A stretch of 64,000 nucleotides of DNA from Gaertneriomyces semiglobifer (Eukaryota > Chytridiomycota > Chytridiomycetes > Spizellomycetales > Spizellomycetaceae): the NCBI GenBank assembly GCA_025558075.1, contig JAHLKF010000038.1, forward strand, positions 36,113-100,112. Direction: 5' to 3'. Of this stretch, positions 46,076 through 57,869 are shown in pieces. Under the pieces are notes generated by a model. The model made no database searches. It was given only the letters and a program-made list of their open reading frames with translations, and was not told the DNA's origin. The position numbers were made by a program, and so were the translations under genes. Within the stretch, counting starts at the first letter, position 1. Each line of letters opens with the position of its first letter.

Positions 46076-48770
46076 TCATTTACTGAGTCCGCGGATCAGG
46101 TATAAAACGTTGGGGTGCAATGGTAGCCCGGGTGGGTGCCGTATCGGTAGATGTTGGACCGGGGGATCCTGTGCACTCTCCTGCAATTCAATGGCCCGCT
46201 GGTACCCGGTCAGCCACAGCTGCGTAGTCCTTCGTTCGTAGATGCCCTTGAGCGCCTGGGTCTGAAAGTACACATCCTTGAAGAATCGCCGGGAGACTAT
46301 TTCGACGCCCATGCCGTCGTCGAAGCAGAACTGGGGCACGTGGACCTGGTGTCCCCGAGCAGAATGTCCTTGGCCACGTCAAAGTTGAGCAGCTTCTTGT
46401 GGGCGGCCTTGATGCTAATCCCTTGATCTTGAATGTGGTGAACCCGCCCTCGCCGCGGACACCGCACGTCAAACTTCCGGATGCCCCGGTGCTTCTTCTC
46501 GAACGTGTCCACCTCCCAGTCGCCCCAGATGCCTCCCTCGTCCAATCGCGGGATGATTGAGTCCGTGTCGTGCATCCGCACGTCCTCAAGCCGCATATCT
46601 GTTCCGGCGGGAGCAAGTGACGTATGCCGGGACAAACACCGCAGTCGGGCAGGTACCCCTTGTGCAGGGTGGGTCGCTGCTTCTCCCGGTTGTTGGTGTA
46701 GCGGAACAGTGTGTACTCGTCCAGCGCCGAGAAGGAGGCCACCCGGTTGGTCGCATCGGCCACCGCCTGCTCCTCACCCTCCTCGTGCACGATGAGCGCT
46801 TGGAGGTGGTCCACCTTTCGGCGTGCTTGTCCCAGGTGCTGCTGAAGAGGGAGGATCTTGAAGGTCTACTTGACCGCCAACACGCTCTGGAACAGGGAGG
46901 GATCGATCTCCATCCTGAACCGTTCCTCGTACTCCCGCCTTAAGCGCTCGCCGTCATCGGCAGACTTGATGGTCCCGCTGTTGTACAGCTTGAGTTTGAA
47001 CAGCTCTTCCAACAGACCGTGCCACTTGGACGGGGCCTTTTTGTACTCGTGGATGCGGTAGGCGTGCGTCACTCAGTAGCCCACCGACAGGGCCTTTTGC
47101 AGCTCCATGGACGTAAACACCCATTTGACCATGGGCTCGCGTGCGGCGACGCACTTGCCCTGCGCGTGGTCAAAGTGCACCAGGACCGGGTGGTAGATGT
47201 CTCGCGGCGGGGCTACGTCGCAGCAAATGATTCCGAAAAACGACTGCAGGTAACCGTCGGTCGGTTGCTTTCCGTGCATCTCGATGGTCAGCCGGCGGTT
47301 GTGGCGACGGCGCCGCTTCTCCAGGGCGCACGCGCACCCCTCCAGAGGCCGAGCAATTGGCACGAAGCCCACGTACATTGTCGCGTCGTAGATCCGGATA
47401 GTCGTGCGCCACCTGCACATAGGGGTACATGGAGACGACGATCATGTAGGAAATGCGCTCTCCGCTCGCCCAGGCCTCGTGCGAGACCTCGTGGTGGAAC
47501 TTGCGCACATCCGTCCGCCCGCCCCGCAGCGCCGTCCGGTCAAAATAGTACTCTTCCGCCTCCACCCACCACGTGTCGTAGGACGCCCGCTCGCAGGCTT
47601 CGGGATCGTCCACGTCCAACTCTTATCGTCTTGGAGTTATACCGCAAAAACAGCTGGCGGGGTGGTGCCACGGTGAGATGGTCAGGTCGGGATCGAGGGT
47701 GCCCAGCCCTATGCAGAGGTCATGGTACCGCCGAGCAATCTTGGTGAGAACTTCCACGTCCTGTCCTGCTTGCAGTACTTGACGATCTCAGTCTAAAAGT
47801 CCCAGTCGTTCCTCCCCTCCCAGGTGGCATACCACGCGTTGAACTCGTCGATCTCGGTTTCGTCGTGGGGGAACAGATGCGAAAGTTCCCTTTGTCGTCT
47901 CGGCGTCCTCAGGAAAAAAGTCGTTCGCCAGGGCCTTCAGCCGCCGTTTGAGGTGCAGCATGGTGTCTATGAAGGGGAGCTTACCCACCTGCAGTCGCAT
48001 AAACTTGCCACTGCGGAGGATGGGTTTGATGTTGTGACCCTCCCCAGCCATCCTGACCACGGCGTTGAATACCAGAAGGGAATCGTAGCCGCTCGCATTG
48101 GGGCCAGGCAGATTTTGCGTCCACCTTTAATCTGCAGCATGTACCGGATGAAATCCTCCAGACGTCAAACAGGTTGCGGAAACACACCAGGTTGGGCACG
48201 TGACGTTGCTTGGTCACCGTCATGGTGCGCACGTACGCACCATTCTCATTGCGAGTCATCGCAAACTCGCCCGTCTCCTCGTCGGCCACAAACTCAAGCG
48301 ACTCAATGTCATCCACCCACACCTTGTACATGTAGGCCTTGTCCTTCTTTTTACCTGCTGGGGTTGCCGTTCATCGTCATCGTGGTGTTCGGTAGCGGCG
48401 AGGGCAGTGTGGGGCAAAAACTCGGGTTTCTTCTTCTCCCCATAGTCCTTCCACAGCGGACACCAGTGGTGCGTAATCTTGCACTTGTGCTTCTTCTTGC
48501 TGAAGCACCGGACCGATCGTAGTGCTTGTCGGGTCAAAAGCAGGCAAACTTGACGACCTGGGTGTACTCCCCATCATCCGTGTCGTGAGAGTGGCCAGCT
48601 CTCGGTGTAGGTCTCCGCGCACAGGTCACACCACATCCATCGATCCGTTGTTTCGGTTACGCAGCGAACTGATGAACGTTGCCCGGCGTTGACAGCGAGG
48701 TAGTGCTGGCAGTGGCAGGACATTGCAGGCGCCCTCCAGATCCAGTTCCAGTCGTTGCGCGCTCTCGAGA
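46076..48770 (-). pseudogene. Second, GC-rich relic of a protein-primed family B DNA polymerase
   Basis: Read on the minus strand, fragments in several frames match the element-B polymerase in order. They are: RARNDWNWIW near the upstream end, HHWCPLWKDYGEKK, DDIESLEFVADEE (ExoI region), NIKPILRSGKFMRLQVG, EAEEYYFDRTALRGG, IVVSMYPYVQVAHDYP (motif A), YRIHEYKKAPSKWHGLLEELFKLKLYNSG, ALDEYTLFRYTNN, MHDTDSI (motif C) and FEKKHRGIRKF. Many indels and stops make it a clear pseudogene. It is visibly richer in G+C than element B, so it derives from a different virus or has drifted separately. Homology to the N-terminal region stops at the telomere-like repeat at 48771. No other viral genes are seen beside it. 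Confidence 0.85.
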
Positions 48771-48819
48771 GTTTAGGGTTAGGGTTAATAGTTAAGTGAC
48801 CCTAACCCTAACCCTAAAC
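48771..48819. repeat. Inverted telomere-like repeats
   Basis: A 17-bp arm GTTTAGGGTTAGGGTTA (48771-48787) and its exact reverse complement (48803-48819) surround a 15-base spacer; a further CC extends the C-rich side. TTAGGG is the common fungal telomere unit. The arrangement abuts the truncated polymerase relic. Confidence 0.85.
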
Positions 48820-49191
48820 GGCCCTGAGGATTCTTTAGACTTGTACGTCGAAGGTACATACGAGGGATACGTTCATAGCAGTGATCCCCAGCAACACTAC
48901 GGGGACCTGTACCTGTATATGTAACATGTACTTGTATGCACATGCAACCCTTCTTAGCCGTGCTCCCAGACAGGACGGGTTGGGCAATGCGAATAGTTTG
49001 ACCTGGACTGTGATAGCTCCGGAGTTCCTGCGATTTCACGCGTCGCAATGCGCAGACGTTGAAAAACTCAAAATTTATCACTCAAACCAGATGTTGTCAA
49101 ACCTTAATTTCGAAGAAAACCTCACTGATGACAGTGTAGGTCGTCGTGCACTGCTGCTGCTGCTGCGACATGTTGGCTCGCCTGACTGGCA

Positions 49192-52182
49192 ATGGCTCGC
49201 CGGACTCACAGCAACCAAGCCAAGATGTCGCGCGCTTGCGTCGGCGTGCGAAGCGTTCGTCTCTTGACAGGGATGTTCGCCATTGCAGTGTACATATCGG
49301 TCGTGCTCACAGTGTTTTTCCTTGCCTCGAAGCAGAGTCTCCCTCAAGAATCGTTGACTCATGCGACAGCGCATGCCTCTAACTCGTCATTTTGCGCCGC
49401 TCGCGCTATCAGCGAGACCTTGTCGATCATAGCTCAAGAATCTAGCATGACCAATTCGGAACAAAACAAAGTCATTCGGCTCTTCATTGCCGACCAGCTC
49501 AGCGCGCTGCAAGCGTACGGTACTGAGCGAGGACATACGGTTGACCTCATGCTGGAAGATGATGCCAACATCATAATTAATACCGCTTATTGGCAATCAA
49601 CCAACCTTGCCCTGCGAATACGAGGAACGACATTCGCTTCCGAGGCTGGCGCTGCGTTACTTATCTCCACTCATTTTGATTCTGCACCACGCGCCCCTGG
49701 CGCGACCGACTCTGGCGTCGCAGTTGCGGTCATGGTCGAGGCGATTCGCAGCCTTCTCTCGGATTCAAAAGTCCTAGAGAGCTCCCTCATATTTCTCTTT
49801 AACAACGGCGAAGAAATCGATAAGCTGGGCAGCCAAGCCTTTACACATCATCCTTGGTTTGCCAGTGTGTCAGCATTTATCAACCTGGACAGCGCCGGCG
49901 CAGCTGAACGTGGAGCACGATCCATGCTGTTTCGCTCGAATTCTGCGGACATGGTCAGAGCGTACGCCGCGGGTGCGCCGTATCCCCACGCCAGCGTCTT
50001 GGCCCAGAATGCCTTTGATTATATCCCTAGCGACACCGATGGCTCTATTTACTCGCTGCTCGGCGGCAAAGCTGGTATGGATATTGGCTTCTACAATGCT
50101 CGGTACCTTTATCACTCGCAGCTCGACGATCTCGCGCACGTCTCAGCCGATAGCGTGCAACAAATGGGGGAGAACCTGCTGGGAACAATCAAGATCGTTG
50201 CATCTGGAGACGTGGGTAAGATGCGCCTTGATGGAGACACCCGTGGATTTGCTACAACCGAATTGGTCTATGGTGAGATTCAGGGTATGGGCATGTTTGT
50301 CATTTCTGCGACAAGGTACCGGATTGCCATGATTGTCTTCATTGTCTTTGTTATCGGTTCCGCTTCAGTAGCCACGATGTATCGCGTTCGCCGCCTTGGC
50401 TGGCGACGAATGATCGCGCGTGCCGCTTTGCCATTTTTTGATGAAGCGATTGTTGTTCTACTTTGTTGCATTTCCCTGCCTGCAATCGTTTATCTTCTTT
50501 CCTTACTCAAGACTCGAGTGAATCCGGCATCAACTTACGGTCACCCTACACTCAACGTTGCGTGGATTGCTGCGGCAGCATTGAACACGATGTTAATCAT
50601 TCACGCAGTTGCTACCAGGATTCGACTTGCGACACGGCTTCAGCGAAGAATCCTTCATCCCGAAGTTGCGTCAGCACGAACGTTGGAAAACATGGACAGC
50701 GACGGTCCACAAAAACAGGAAGTGGACGAGCTGCCCAAACAAATAGCGTCCGTGGTGGAGCCGGTAGACGATTCGTTGACACAGCCGAAGCAGGGTTGCA
50801 GCTTGACGGAACAACACCGGCTAGGTACGAAACGCAACCTCGCTACGTACGCCGTCTGTGTCTTTCAGTCCATCTTGGTCATACTGGCTTTGGCCCTGTC
50901 AGCTGCCGGAATACAGAGCGCATTTATATTCTTTGAGTCAGCAATTTGGCCGGTAGTCGCTATCCTTGTAAACGGTGGCCTCCGACTGGCATGTCGTCGG
51001 TGGGAGGTACGAATTTCATCGTCGCGACCAATGTACGCGGTCGCGTGCTTCGCCGCTCGTTGGAGTTGGTTTCTCGCGCTGATAATCGGTACGACAATTC
51101 CGATCCTTAGAGCTGGCGACCTGTTACGGCTCACTGTCACCGCTCTCCCTGCCGTGATTGCCGAAGGCTTGAATGAATCCATGTTGGATTTGGTCTATGG
51201 GCTTCAGATTACCCTATCTCTGATTATTTTGCACCCATACATCTATCTCCTGACCCACCGGCACCGCATCATTGCACTGTCGTGTTCAAAGCTTACTTGG
51301 GCAGTCCTTTACAGTTTGGCCGCGACACGATTTCCCTTTTCCGAAGAACGGCCCGCGCGCGCTTGGTTTACGGAAGCGTGGGACGTGACTACCGAAGCCT
51401 CAGCTCAAAAATCGTCCTTCCTGGTCGGCCCCGACGGCTTGATATCCTCGCACCAGCTGCGGACCGTGCTCGAGTCCCAGGGCATCCAGAAACTCTCATG
51501 CGACCCAATTGGGTGCCTCAAGGTCGACGCCGATATCCCGGTCATGCGCGACCCGGCAGCGGCGAACGTGGTCCTGCCGTGGAACGAGACCCTCATTGTC
51601 ACGCATCAGCCTGCGATCGTTAGCAATAGCACCATCACCATCCGTGGAAAGTTTATAGGACCACCAAGTTCCAGTGTATGCGTCGTTTCGTTACCTGCAT
51701 ACCGCCGTTCGTCCGGTGCGTACTCACTTGATGTCAATTTTCCATCCGACTCGACAACCAGCTGGATCGGAGCACCAGACGATGTTGAGCTATTCAACGG
51801 ATACATCACTCGCAGCCTGCACTCTCGCAACGGGCGGGTGGAAAGCGATTTCAGCCTCTCCTATAATGGGCCCGGTGGTATATTGCCAAACGTTACAGTT
51901 CGTTTCGAGTGCATCGTGGATGAGACGGCCGTTTCAAGTGCGTGGAGGCTTGTGCAGGACGCAATTCCCAAGTGGATGGGATGGTATTCCAACCCTTATG
52001 TTGAGCCACAGCGCGATGGGGCATCAAGCTCGTACAACGGGGCATTAGTGGTCAGAAGAAACTTGAGAAGCTCGGAGTTTGAGATTACCCACAGCAGGGA
52101 AATCGCACGTCGAGTTTTGACGGCAATACATAGAAGTCTAGAAGTAGCTTCACATAGAGGGTCATATAGAACGTTTCTGTAA
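49192..52182 (+). CDS. M28 family membrane metallopeptidase (ERMP1/FXNA-like)
   Basis: This is a 996-residue single-exon protein from ATG 49192. An N-terminal membrane anchor (about residues 22-45) is followed by the M28 peptidase domain. Zinc-binding positions are HFDS (His), GATDSGVAV (Asp), NNGEE (Glu-Glu), NLDSAG (Asp) and YHSQLD (His). Beyond about residue 350 come several membrane segments in groups (about 370-470 and 540-700), then a lumenal C-terminal domain with NxS/T sites. This matches the ER/vacuolar membrane aminopeptidase-like FXNA/Pff1 group, which has an N-terminal peptidase and a polytopic C-terminal part. It is a host housekeeping gene. Confidence 0.88.
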   Translation: MARRTHSNQAKMSRACVGVRSVRLLTGMFAIAVYISVVLTVFFLASKQSLPQESLTHATAHASNSSFCAARAISETLSIIAQESSMTNSEQNKVIRLFIADQLSALQAYGTERGHTVDLMLEDDANIIINTAYWQSTNLALRIRGTTFASEAGAALLISTHFDSAPRAPGATDSGVAVAVMVEAIRSLLSDSKVLESSLIFLFNNGEEIDKLGSQAFTHHPWFASVSAFINLDSAGAAERGARSMLFRSNSADMVRAYAAGAPYPHASVLAQNAFDYIPSDTDGSIYSLLGGKAGMDIGFYNARYLYHSQLDDLAHVSADSVQQMGENLLGTIKIVASGDVGKMRLDGDTRGFATTELVYGEIQGMGMFVISATRYRIAMIVFIVFVIGSASVATMYRVRRLGWRRMIARAALPFFDEAIVVLLCCISLPAIVYLLSLLKTRVNPASTYGHPTLNVAWIAAAALNTMLIIHAVATRIRLATRLQRRILHPEVASARTLENMDSDGPQKQEVDELPKQIASVVEPVDDSLTQPKQGCSLTEQHRLGTKRNLATYAVCVFQSILVILALALSAAGIQSAFIFFESAIWPVVAILVNGGLRLACRRWEVRISSSRPMYAVACFAARWSWFLALIIGTTIPILRAGDLLRLTVTALPAVIAEGLNESMLDLVYGLQITLSLIILHPYIYLLTHRHRIIALSCSKLTWAVLYSLAATRFPFSEERPARAWFTEAWDVTTEASAQKSSFLVGPDGLISSHQLRTVLESQGIQKLSCDPIGCLKVDADIPVMRDPAAANVVLPWNETLIVTHQPAIVSNSTITIRGKFIGPPSSSVCVVSLPAYRRSSGAYSLDVNFPSDSTTSWIGAPDDVELFNGYITRSLHSRNGRVESDFSLSYNGPGGILPNVTVRFECIVDETAVSSAWRLVQDAIPKWMGWYSNPYVEPQRDGASSSYNGALVVRRNLRSSEFEITHSREIARRVLTAIHRSLEVASHRGSYRTFL

Positions 52183-53038
52183 AAGCGGTGGTATAGGTTT
52201 AGAGGAAGCGTGATATTAGTAGCTTCAGCAGCCTCGCTGCTCCACGATGTGCTAAATTAAATTGTTTCCAAAACAATGTCGTGCTAGAACTCCCAAAGAC
52301 CGCCGTAGGTTACTCGGCCCATCGCACGCAATTGGCCAGCTCGCTCCTGCCTTCGAGCTCTGGCGTGTCTTTGGATTGAGGCCCACGCTATCGCTGGTTA
52401 AGTACCTGTCTTTCGGTGATCCCTGTTCAACATTCAACTACAGAACTCCATGTAACTTTTGCGTCAATCCAGCATGCCCGAACGAGACGTGCTTTCCGAT
52501 GCGATAGCCTTTTAATCTCCAACTTCCTCGCTTGGTCCAAGTGAAAAAAGGGGATGTCGGATCAACCAGAAAGTCACCTTTCTCGGGGAGTGTGACAACA
52601 TTCCATCTGAGAAGGGCAACCTTGAGTATTCGTTTCACCGCCAAGCGTTGAAGTCCAACTCACTGGTGCCGGCCGCTAATGCTGTATCCTGTGGCCAAGG
52701 CGCAGCTGACGCCAGCGACATCGCACAAGATCTTGAACAGTAATGCCTTATGGCGGCATAAGCCAATGTCAACCTCACACAGACGCACAAAATTATGCCC
52801 CTGTCTAGCGTACTATGAGCGAAAGGGAGAGCGACGGACGCAGTCGCCAGAGCGCACTACCTCAGCATACGTTGGAATAATCTGGCATCCGCCGTTTCAC
52901 TACTTGGGCCATTCTCAAGTCCGTAATCACCAAGATAGCGTCGTGTGGTCATCAGCAGAAACTCGATGAGAGCTTCATTTGCAAGACTGTGGCAAGGCGA
53001 TAAAGAGAAAGCGCTTGCCTGCTCAACATACAACTCAA
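52183..53038. other. Intergenic stretch, no gene seen
   Basis: Only short open frames occur here. One Cys-rich stretch near 52430-52505 reads open but has no support. I see no repeat or RNA gene. Confidence 0.4.
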
Positions 53039-53591
53039 TTACCTTTTTTTCCGCTCGTTAACAAATGCAATGGCGCTGCGGAGCGTCGGATCGTTGATGG
53101 GGTCAACCACAATGGTCTCGCAATCAGCATTGAAGATGTCTGCCACGCCAAGGTGGAAAATCTTCCAAGAAATTGCCCCCGACTTTCTGTTCTTGTAGCG
53201 CCACGGAATGATGAACGCTTGTTGCCGCGTGCTGATGTGGGATGGAATGCATCCATCAAACTGGGCGTACACACCAGTTATGTACGGATCAAACCTAATA
53301 GAAGTGAACGTAAACTCCACCGGGTTGCACTCATCATGCACGTCACTAAAAGAGTACATTGGTTGCACATTAGCATTTGTTACGCTATCAGAAATAAATT
53401 TTGACTTACTCAGTCTTGAGGCCATTTTGGCGCGATGCCATTGGCGAATGAAATAAAGAAGCCAGCGTGCACCACGGCCGTGTCGGTTTACGCGCCATTG
53501 TTGCGCTCTCCGATACGCACGCACGCGCGATTGTGTAAGTGGGCATAGTCAGGGCAGGCTCCACCGTCCCTGTCGATGTCGCTGTCAGCAT
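53039..53591 (-). CDS. Small two-exon host protein of unknown function
   Basis: Exon 1 runs from ATG 53591 to 53410. A 64-bp intron (53409-53346) begins GTAAGT and ends TTTTAG, with TGCTAAT inside; exon 2 runs to the stop at 53039. The join is in frame and gives 162 residues. Exon 2 reads DVHDECNPVEFTFTSIRFDP and IIPWRYKNRKSGAISWKIFH and ends in a Lys-rich tail. It is beta-like in character with no membrane segment. The family is not recognised. The unspliced frame is also open for part of the intron, so the exon-1 model is tentative. Confidence 0.45.
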
Positions 53592-55610
53592 AATGTTGTA
53601 AGGCGGTAGGTTGATCTACACGGAAATCAGAAACCCGGCTGATTCCCAATCGCTGTTGTCGCTGTCAATGCCTGCCATCGTTGAGACAGAAAGCCGTGTG
53701 AAATGCACGCGTGCTGCGCTACACGCCCAAGCACGTAGGCACTCGCTTGCCAGGAGTTCCTGCGCAGGGGCGTCCCATGGCATCCATCACATAAGACCGT
53801 TCCAGCCTTCCTTCGCTTCAAGATCAATGGTTTTAAGCAGACAATGGCACACCGTCGTCCCAAGGCCCCACCGCATCCTCACTGATTCCTAGCCTACATG
53901 CAGCAATACACTCTTGACACTCTTGACGGTGTTAACCGTCCTGCAAACCACCGAAACGAAGAAGGACTTGCACGAGGGAAGAGTCATGATGGATACCCGT
54001 TGCATCGATATCCTGTTGCGATAAAGGCAAAGGAAAACGTTTTCGTTGGTTGGAGTGACGCGCCAATGACCCGATGTGGCGCAACAACAACGGATCCAAT
54101 CCAGTGTGTCGGTTCAAGGAAGGTTCGCCACCAGGCCAGAGCAGCATGACGTCACGTTTTTTTCCGGATCGGGGCGCTTGGGGATCAGTGGATCAAACTG
54201 GTTAATTAATTGTTTGGATAAACTCCTGCGCAACGTGAATTGTGTGAATTGAATTTGAAAGTGCACATGAAATGCCTGCGCCCTTGATCTTGATCAGTAT
54301 ATATATCATTATGATGCACATGCATATGTTTGATAGTACGGTACTATCAATTGCTTGCAATGTGTTGTATATGTAATGCATGTGCAAACTGGTTCATCCA
54401 CGATCCGTCGCCGACGAGAATGCGATCGATGCAATGCATGGTTCTTTCTAGCCGCCATCGGAAGGCATCATCATCATCACCTAATACTTGGCTATGGTTG
54501 TTAGCACGTGCTGCTCGTTTAACTTCTTTGCGTACGAACGTTTGCGTCTGGGAAAATGTCATTCTGATGAAGTTGAAATTCCCACAGGTTCTCGACCTAT
54601 CACAAAACCACTACCAGTGCCAACGTTCTCAGCCGCGGTATGACTAAAACCCGACGTAATAGTGCATGTACTCTTTTTCCTGTTAAACAAAATAACCTAA
54701 CTGCAACGTAATCGCTATGTGTAAAGTGTGTGCGTGTGTTTGTATGCAAGATGATGTTTGGGGATGGGTGGATCTATACCGCTGAATTTGAATTTCCGCG
54801 GAATTGTTCACCCACGATCGCATTTCCAATCAAAGATCCCCCTTTGCATTCATCCTTTTCAAATTCATTCATCAGTGCAAATGCGCACTTGTCCTACAAT
54901 GGTGACGCGTTTCACACTGCGTCAACTCCACGATAAGGAGTGATGGAAACGGGCTTTCCCACTCCATAAAAAAAAACCCGGCCGATAATAATAACAAGAC
55001 CGGCCGAAAAGCGACACGCGTCACTCCTCACAAAACAACCAAATTTTGCGGGGACGTGATTATCGAACGCCCGTCGGCCACTGGACTGGGTCTGGTCATG
55101 GTCCCCCAAATCGCGGCCGCTTTCTTTGCGAATGGGATCCCCCTTTCCTTTGCACACATTGGCGCATTCGCCCCATCGGTTTTCTTCTTCTTCCTTCCTT
55201 CTCCCAATCCAAACCCAAGTTGTTCTTTCCCCCATCCCGCGTCATCATTCACACACACACACACTCACACACACCAAATTCAAACCGCCCGCCCTTTCCA
55301 ACTTCGCCTCGCCTTTTCCGCCTCCCTCCTTCCTTTTCCCACCGCCGCCGCCATCATCATCTCATCAGCGGCTTCATTGCCTCTCTCCAAAGAAATATAT
55401 AAATACTCCCTGCCCTCCTTTTTCCGAACCTCTTATTGTCTTGCTGCCAAAGCGCAAAATCCCCAACCCACTCTTAGTGTGCGGGATCACTCCTAATAAA
55501 AGCGTATATATACAGATATCTAGTATATAGAACTAGACCAGTTTGACCAGGTGCCTCACTCTACTGCTCTCTCTCCCTGCCAAAGGAAGACGAGTAACTA
55601 ACTTACGAAG
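53592..55610. other. Long intergenic region with CT/CA-rich promoter-proximal tract
   Basis: No supported gene is seen. From about 55160 to 55350 the plus strand is strongly pyrimidine-rich, with a CA microsatellite (about 55248-55275) and CCGCCGCCG. TATAAATA-type sequence occurs near 55397. This looks like the promoter and leader of the oxidase gene at 55611. Open frames in the CT tract are compositional artefacts. Confidence 0.45.
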
Positions 55611-57618
55611 ATGGCTCCTCGCTCATTACTCTTGAAGGCCGCTACTGCAGCGGTTCTCGCCGTTGCTGCCAACGCACAAAGCCCCAATGCCGCCACACAA
55701 GGAGAATGGACGACGTTAAGCGAGAACGCTGGTGTTGTACCCAGTAAGTGTCTGCTAGCGGCCCGTGTAGTGACACGGCGACACTAACGAACACTGTTTT
55801 CTCTCTAGTTCATATGCTGTATTTACCCGGCGACAAAATTGTCATAACGGAACGTATTCACGTCTTGCCGACGGATCAATATGACCCTGCCATCATGGAG
55901 GCGTTCAGAGGCAGCGGCTTCTACAATGACAACAAGAACCTTGGAGAGTTCTTGACAGATACCGCCGTGTTCGATCTCAAGACCAAGCAATTTCAAATGA
56001 TCGATTACATTCCCAAGGTTGAGGAGGTTGGCAAGAACCAAGGTTATGCTTTCTGCATGGGCCACTCTCACCTGGCCGATGGTTCCATTCTGGGTGCCGG
56101 CGGTGACCAGTTTTGGTGGCACACGTACAAAGGCGTCAATATGACCTCTGATGGTCGTCGTGATGTCCGCGTGTGGACCGAGGAGTCGAACACATGGACA
56201 TCCGTTGCCAAAATGCCACCAGGACCCAACGGAAACAACACCTTTTCTGGCCGTTGGTACCCAACCGTAATAACGTTGCCAGACGAAAAGGCCATGATTC
56301 TCGGTGGACACACTGTATACTACGATCCCGCACAGCCTCTCGCAAACAACCCCACTTATGAAATGTACCACCCGATACCAAACAATTAGATCCTCCGAAA
56401 GAGGTCGAAATGCTCAAGAAGACTTTCCCGATCAACATGTACCCCATGGCACACGTCCTACCAAAATCCGGGAAAGTGTGGTTCGTTGCTGGCCATGAGT
56501 CAGCGTCGGTTGATCTTAAAACGGGCGTTGAAACCGCCGGGCCCGCCCTCCCTCAAGATGGTGTCTTAGGCCGCAGCTTCCCCTTTGCAGCATCAAACTT
56601 TTTGACTCCTCTCACTTACCGCAACAACTACGAGAGCACTTTCTTCACCTGCGGAGGTGTAGATTCTACTAATGGAAAGAGGGACGGTGATCAGCCGTAT
56701 GCCAACTGCCCCACTTGCCCTGCCACCGACAAGTGCTACCACATCAACCCCGAGAACCCTACACAGTGGACTATTGAAAAGATGCCGTTGGCACGCAGTC
56801 AACCTCTTGCTGTTAACCTGCCAAACATGAAGGTTGCGTTGATTGGAGGGACCGGGCGTGGCCACCAGGGAGGCAATGCTGGAACTCCTTACAACTTTGA
56901 CCCCGTCAATAAGGTTGTCATCTTTGATCCTTTCAAGCCCACGGGAGACGCTCAGCGTTGGGCCGTGGCTGCTGAGGCCAAGATCGCTCGCCAATACCAT
57001 GCGACCGCTGTACTCCGAACGGATGGTTCCATTGTTACTGGTGGAGGTGATGTCCAGAACTTCGCTGATATCAACTCTGATCCTTATGAGATGCGCTTGG
57101 AGGTCTACAGTCCGCCATACATGTTTATCCCCAACCGCCCGTCCCTGCAGTTGGAAGCCGTCCCGAAGGCCATTACTTACGGTCAAACCTTTGTGGTTCC
57201 TTTCGCAGGCGATGTCGGACCATCTATTATGTCCGTTACCATGGTGCGATACTCCACCGTGACGCACACTCTGAACACTGATCAGCGCGTTGTTGAGTTG
57301 AAAATTACAAAGTACGGCAAGAACAAGCTTCTAGTCGAGTCACCTCCGGATGCCAATGTCGCTGTTCCCGGACCCTGGATGTTGTGGGCCGTAGATAACC
57401 GAGGGGCCCCAGTAATGGAGGCCGCAACCGTGAGTCTTCGCGCCAGCAACCCCAAGGAGGACGCTGCTTGGGACGAGAAGGACACTGTTAAGCCGGATCA
57501 AGCTACTCTGGATGCTCAGAGCGGTATCACACCCGCTGGCAGTGGCGCCCTTCGACTTGGTGGTTTCGCCGCTGCCTCGTCGCTAATTGCTGGTGCCGTT
57601 GCTGCTTTGTTGCTTTGA
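55611..57618 (+). CDS. Secreted glyoxal/galactose-oxidase-like protein with GPI-type C-terminus
   Basis: ATG 55611 starts a signal peptide (LLLKAATAAVLAVAANA). A 65-bp intron (55744-55808, GTAAGT...ACTAAC...CTAG) joins VVP to IHMLYLPG in frame. The following kelch-type propeller has YAFCMGHSHLADGSIL, GRWYPTVITLPD, a CPTC pair and QYHATAVLRTDGSIVTGGGD. The C-terminal domain (RPSLQLEAVP...) fits DUF1929. The last 20 residues are a hydrophobic GPI-type tail. Near 56371-56390 the frame shifts by one base: the upstream frame stops at TAG 56387, and the downstream frame resumes with DTKQLDPPKEVEM. This is probably a lost base after CACCC, a mutation or an assembly error. Copper-radical oxidases of this group make hydrogen peroxide. 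Confidence 0.8.
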
Positions 57619-57869
57619 AATTAAGGACTGGGCAGACTTTTGAATGGAGATTATAGTAATATATTAACTGTTGTACCATAACGCATACTATTCATTTTAA
57701 TATCATGACATTTTGCAACCTAGTCCTATTTACGGTTGCCGTCTCCGAGCGTTCAACCGTGCCTATATTTAGGTTACCATTGTCCTTGAATGCAAGTTCA
57801 TCGAGGAATAAAAATGATGCCCTTCTCCACTGCCCTGCCGAACAGAGCAGTTTGTAGTGATTTGCAAAG

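Noticed and set aside
47019..47747. Plus-strand 242-codon ORF in the GC-rich relic
   Set aside because: It is antisense to the polymerase relic, Arg/Pro/Ala-rich as expected from GC-rich DNA, and lacks any domain.
53611..54149. Short plus-strand ORFs between 53.6 and 54.15 kb
   Set aside because: Low-complexity composition, no splice sites joining them, and no domain; not supported as genes.
55046..55530. Three overlapping ORFs of 118 to 146 codons
   Set aside because: They arise from the CT- and CA-rich promoter tract; Pro/Ser/His-rich in every frame.
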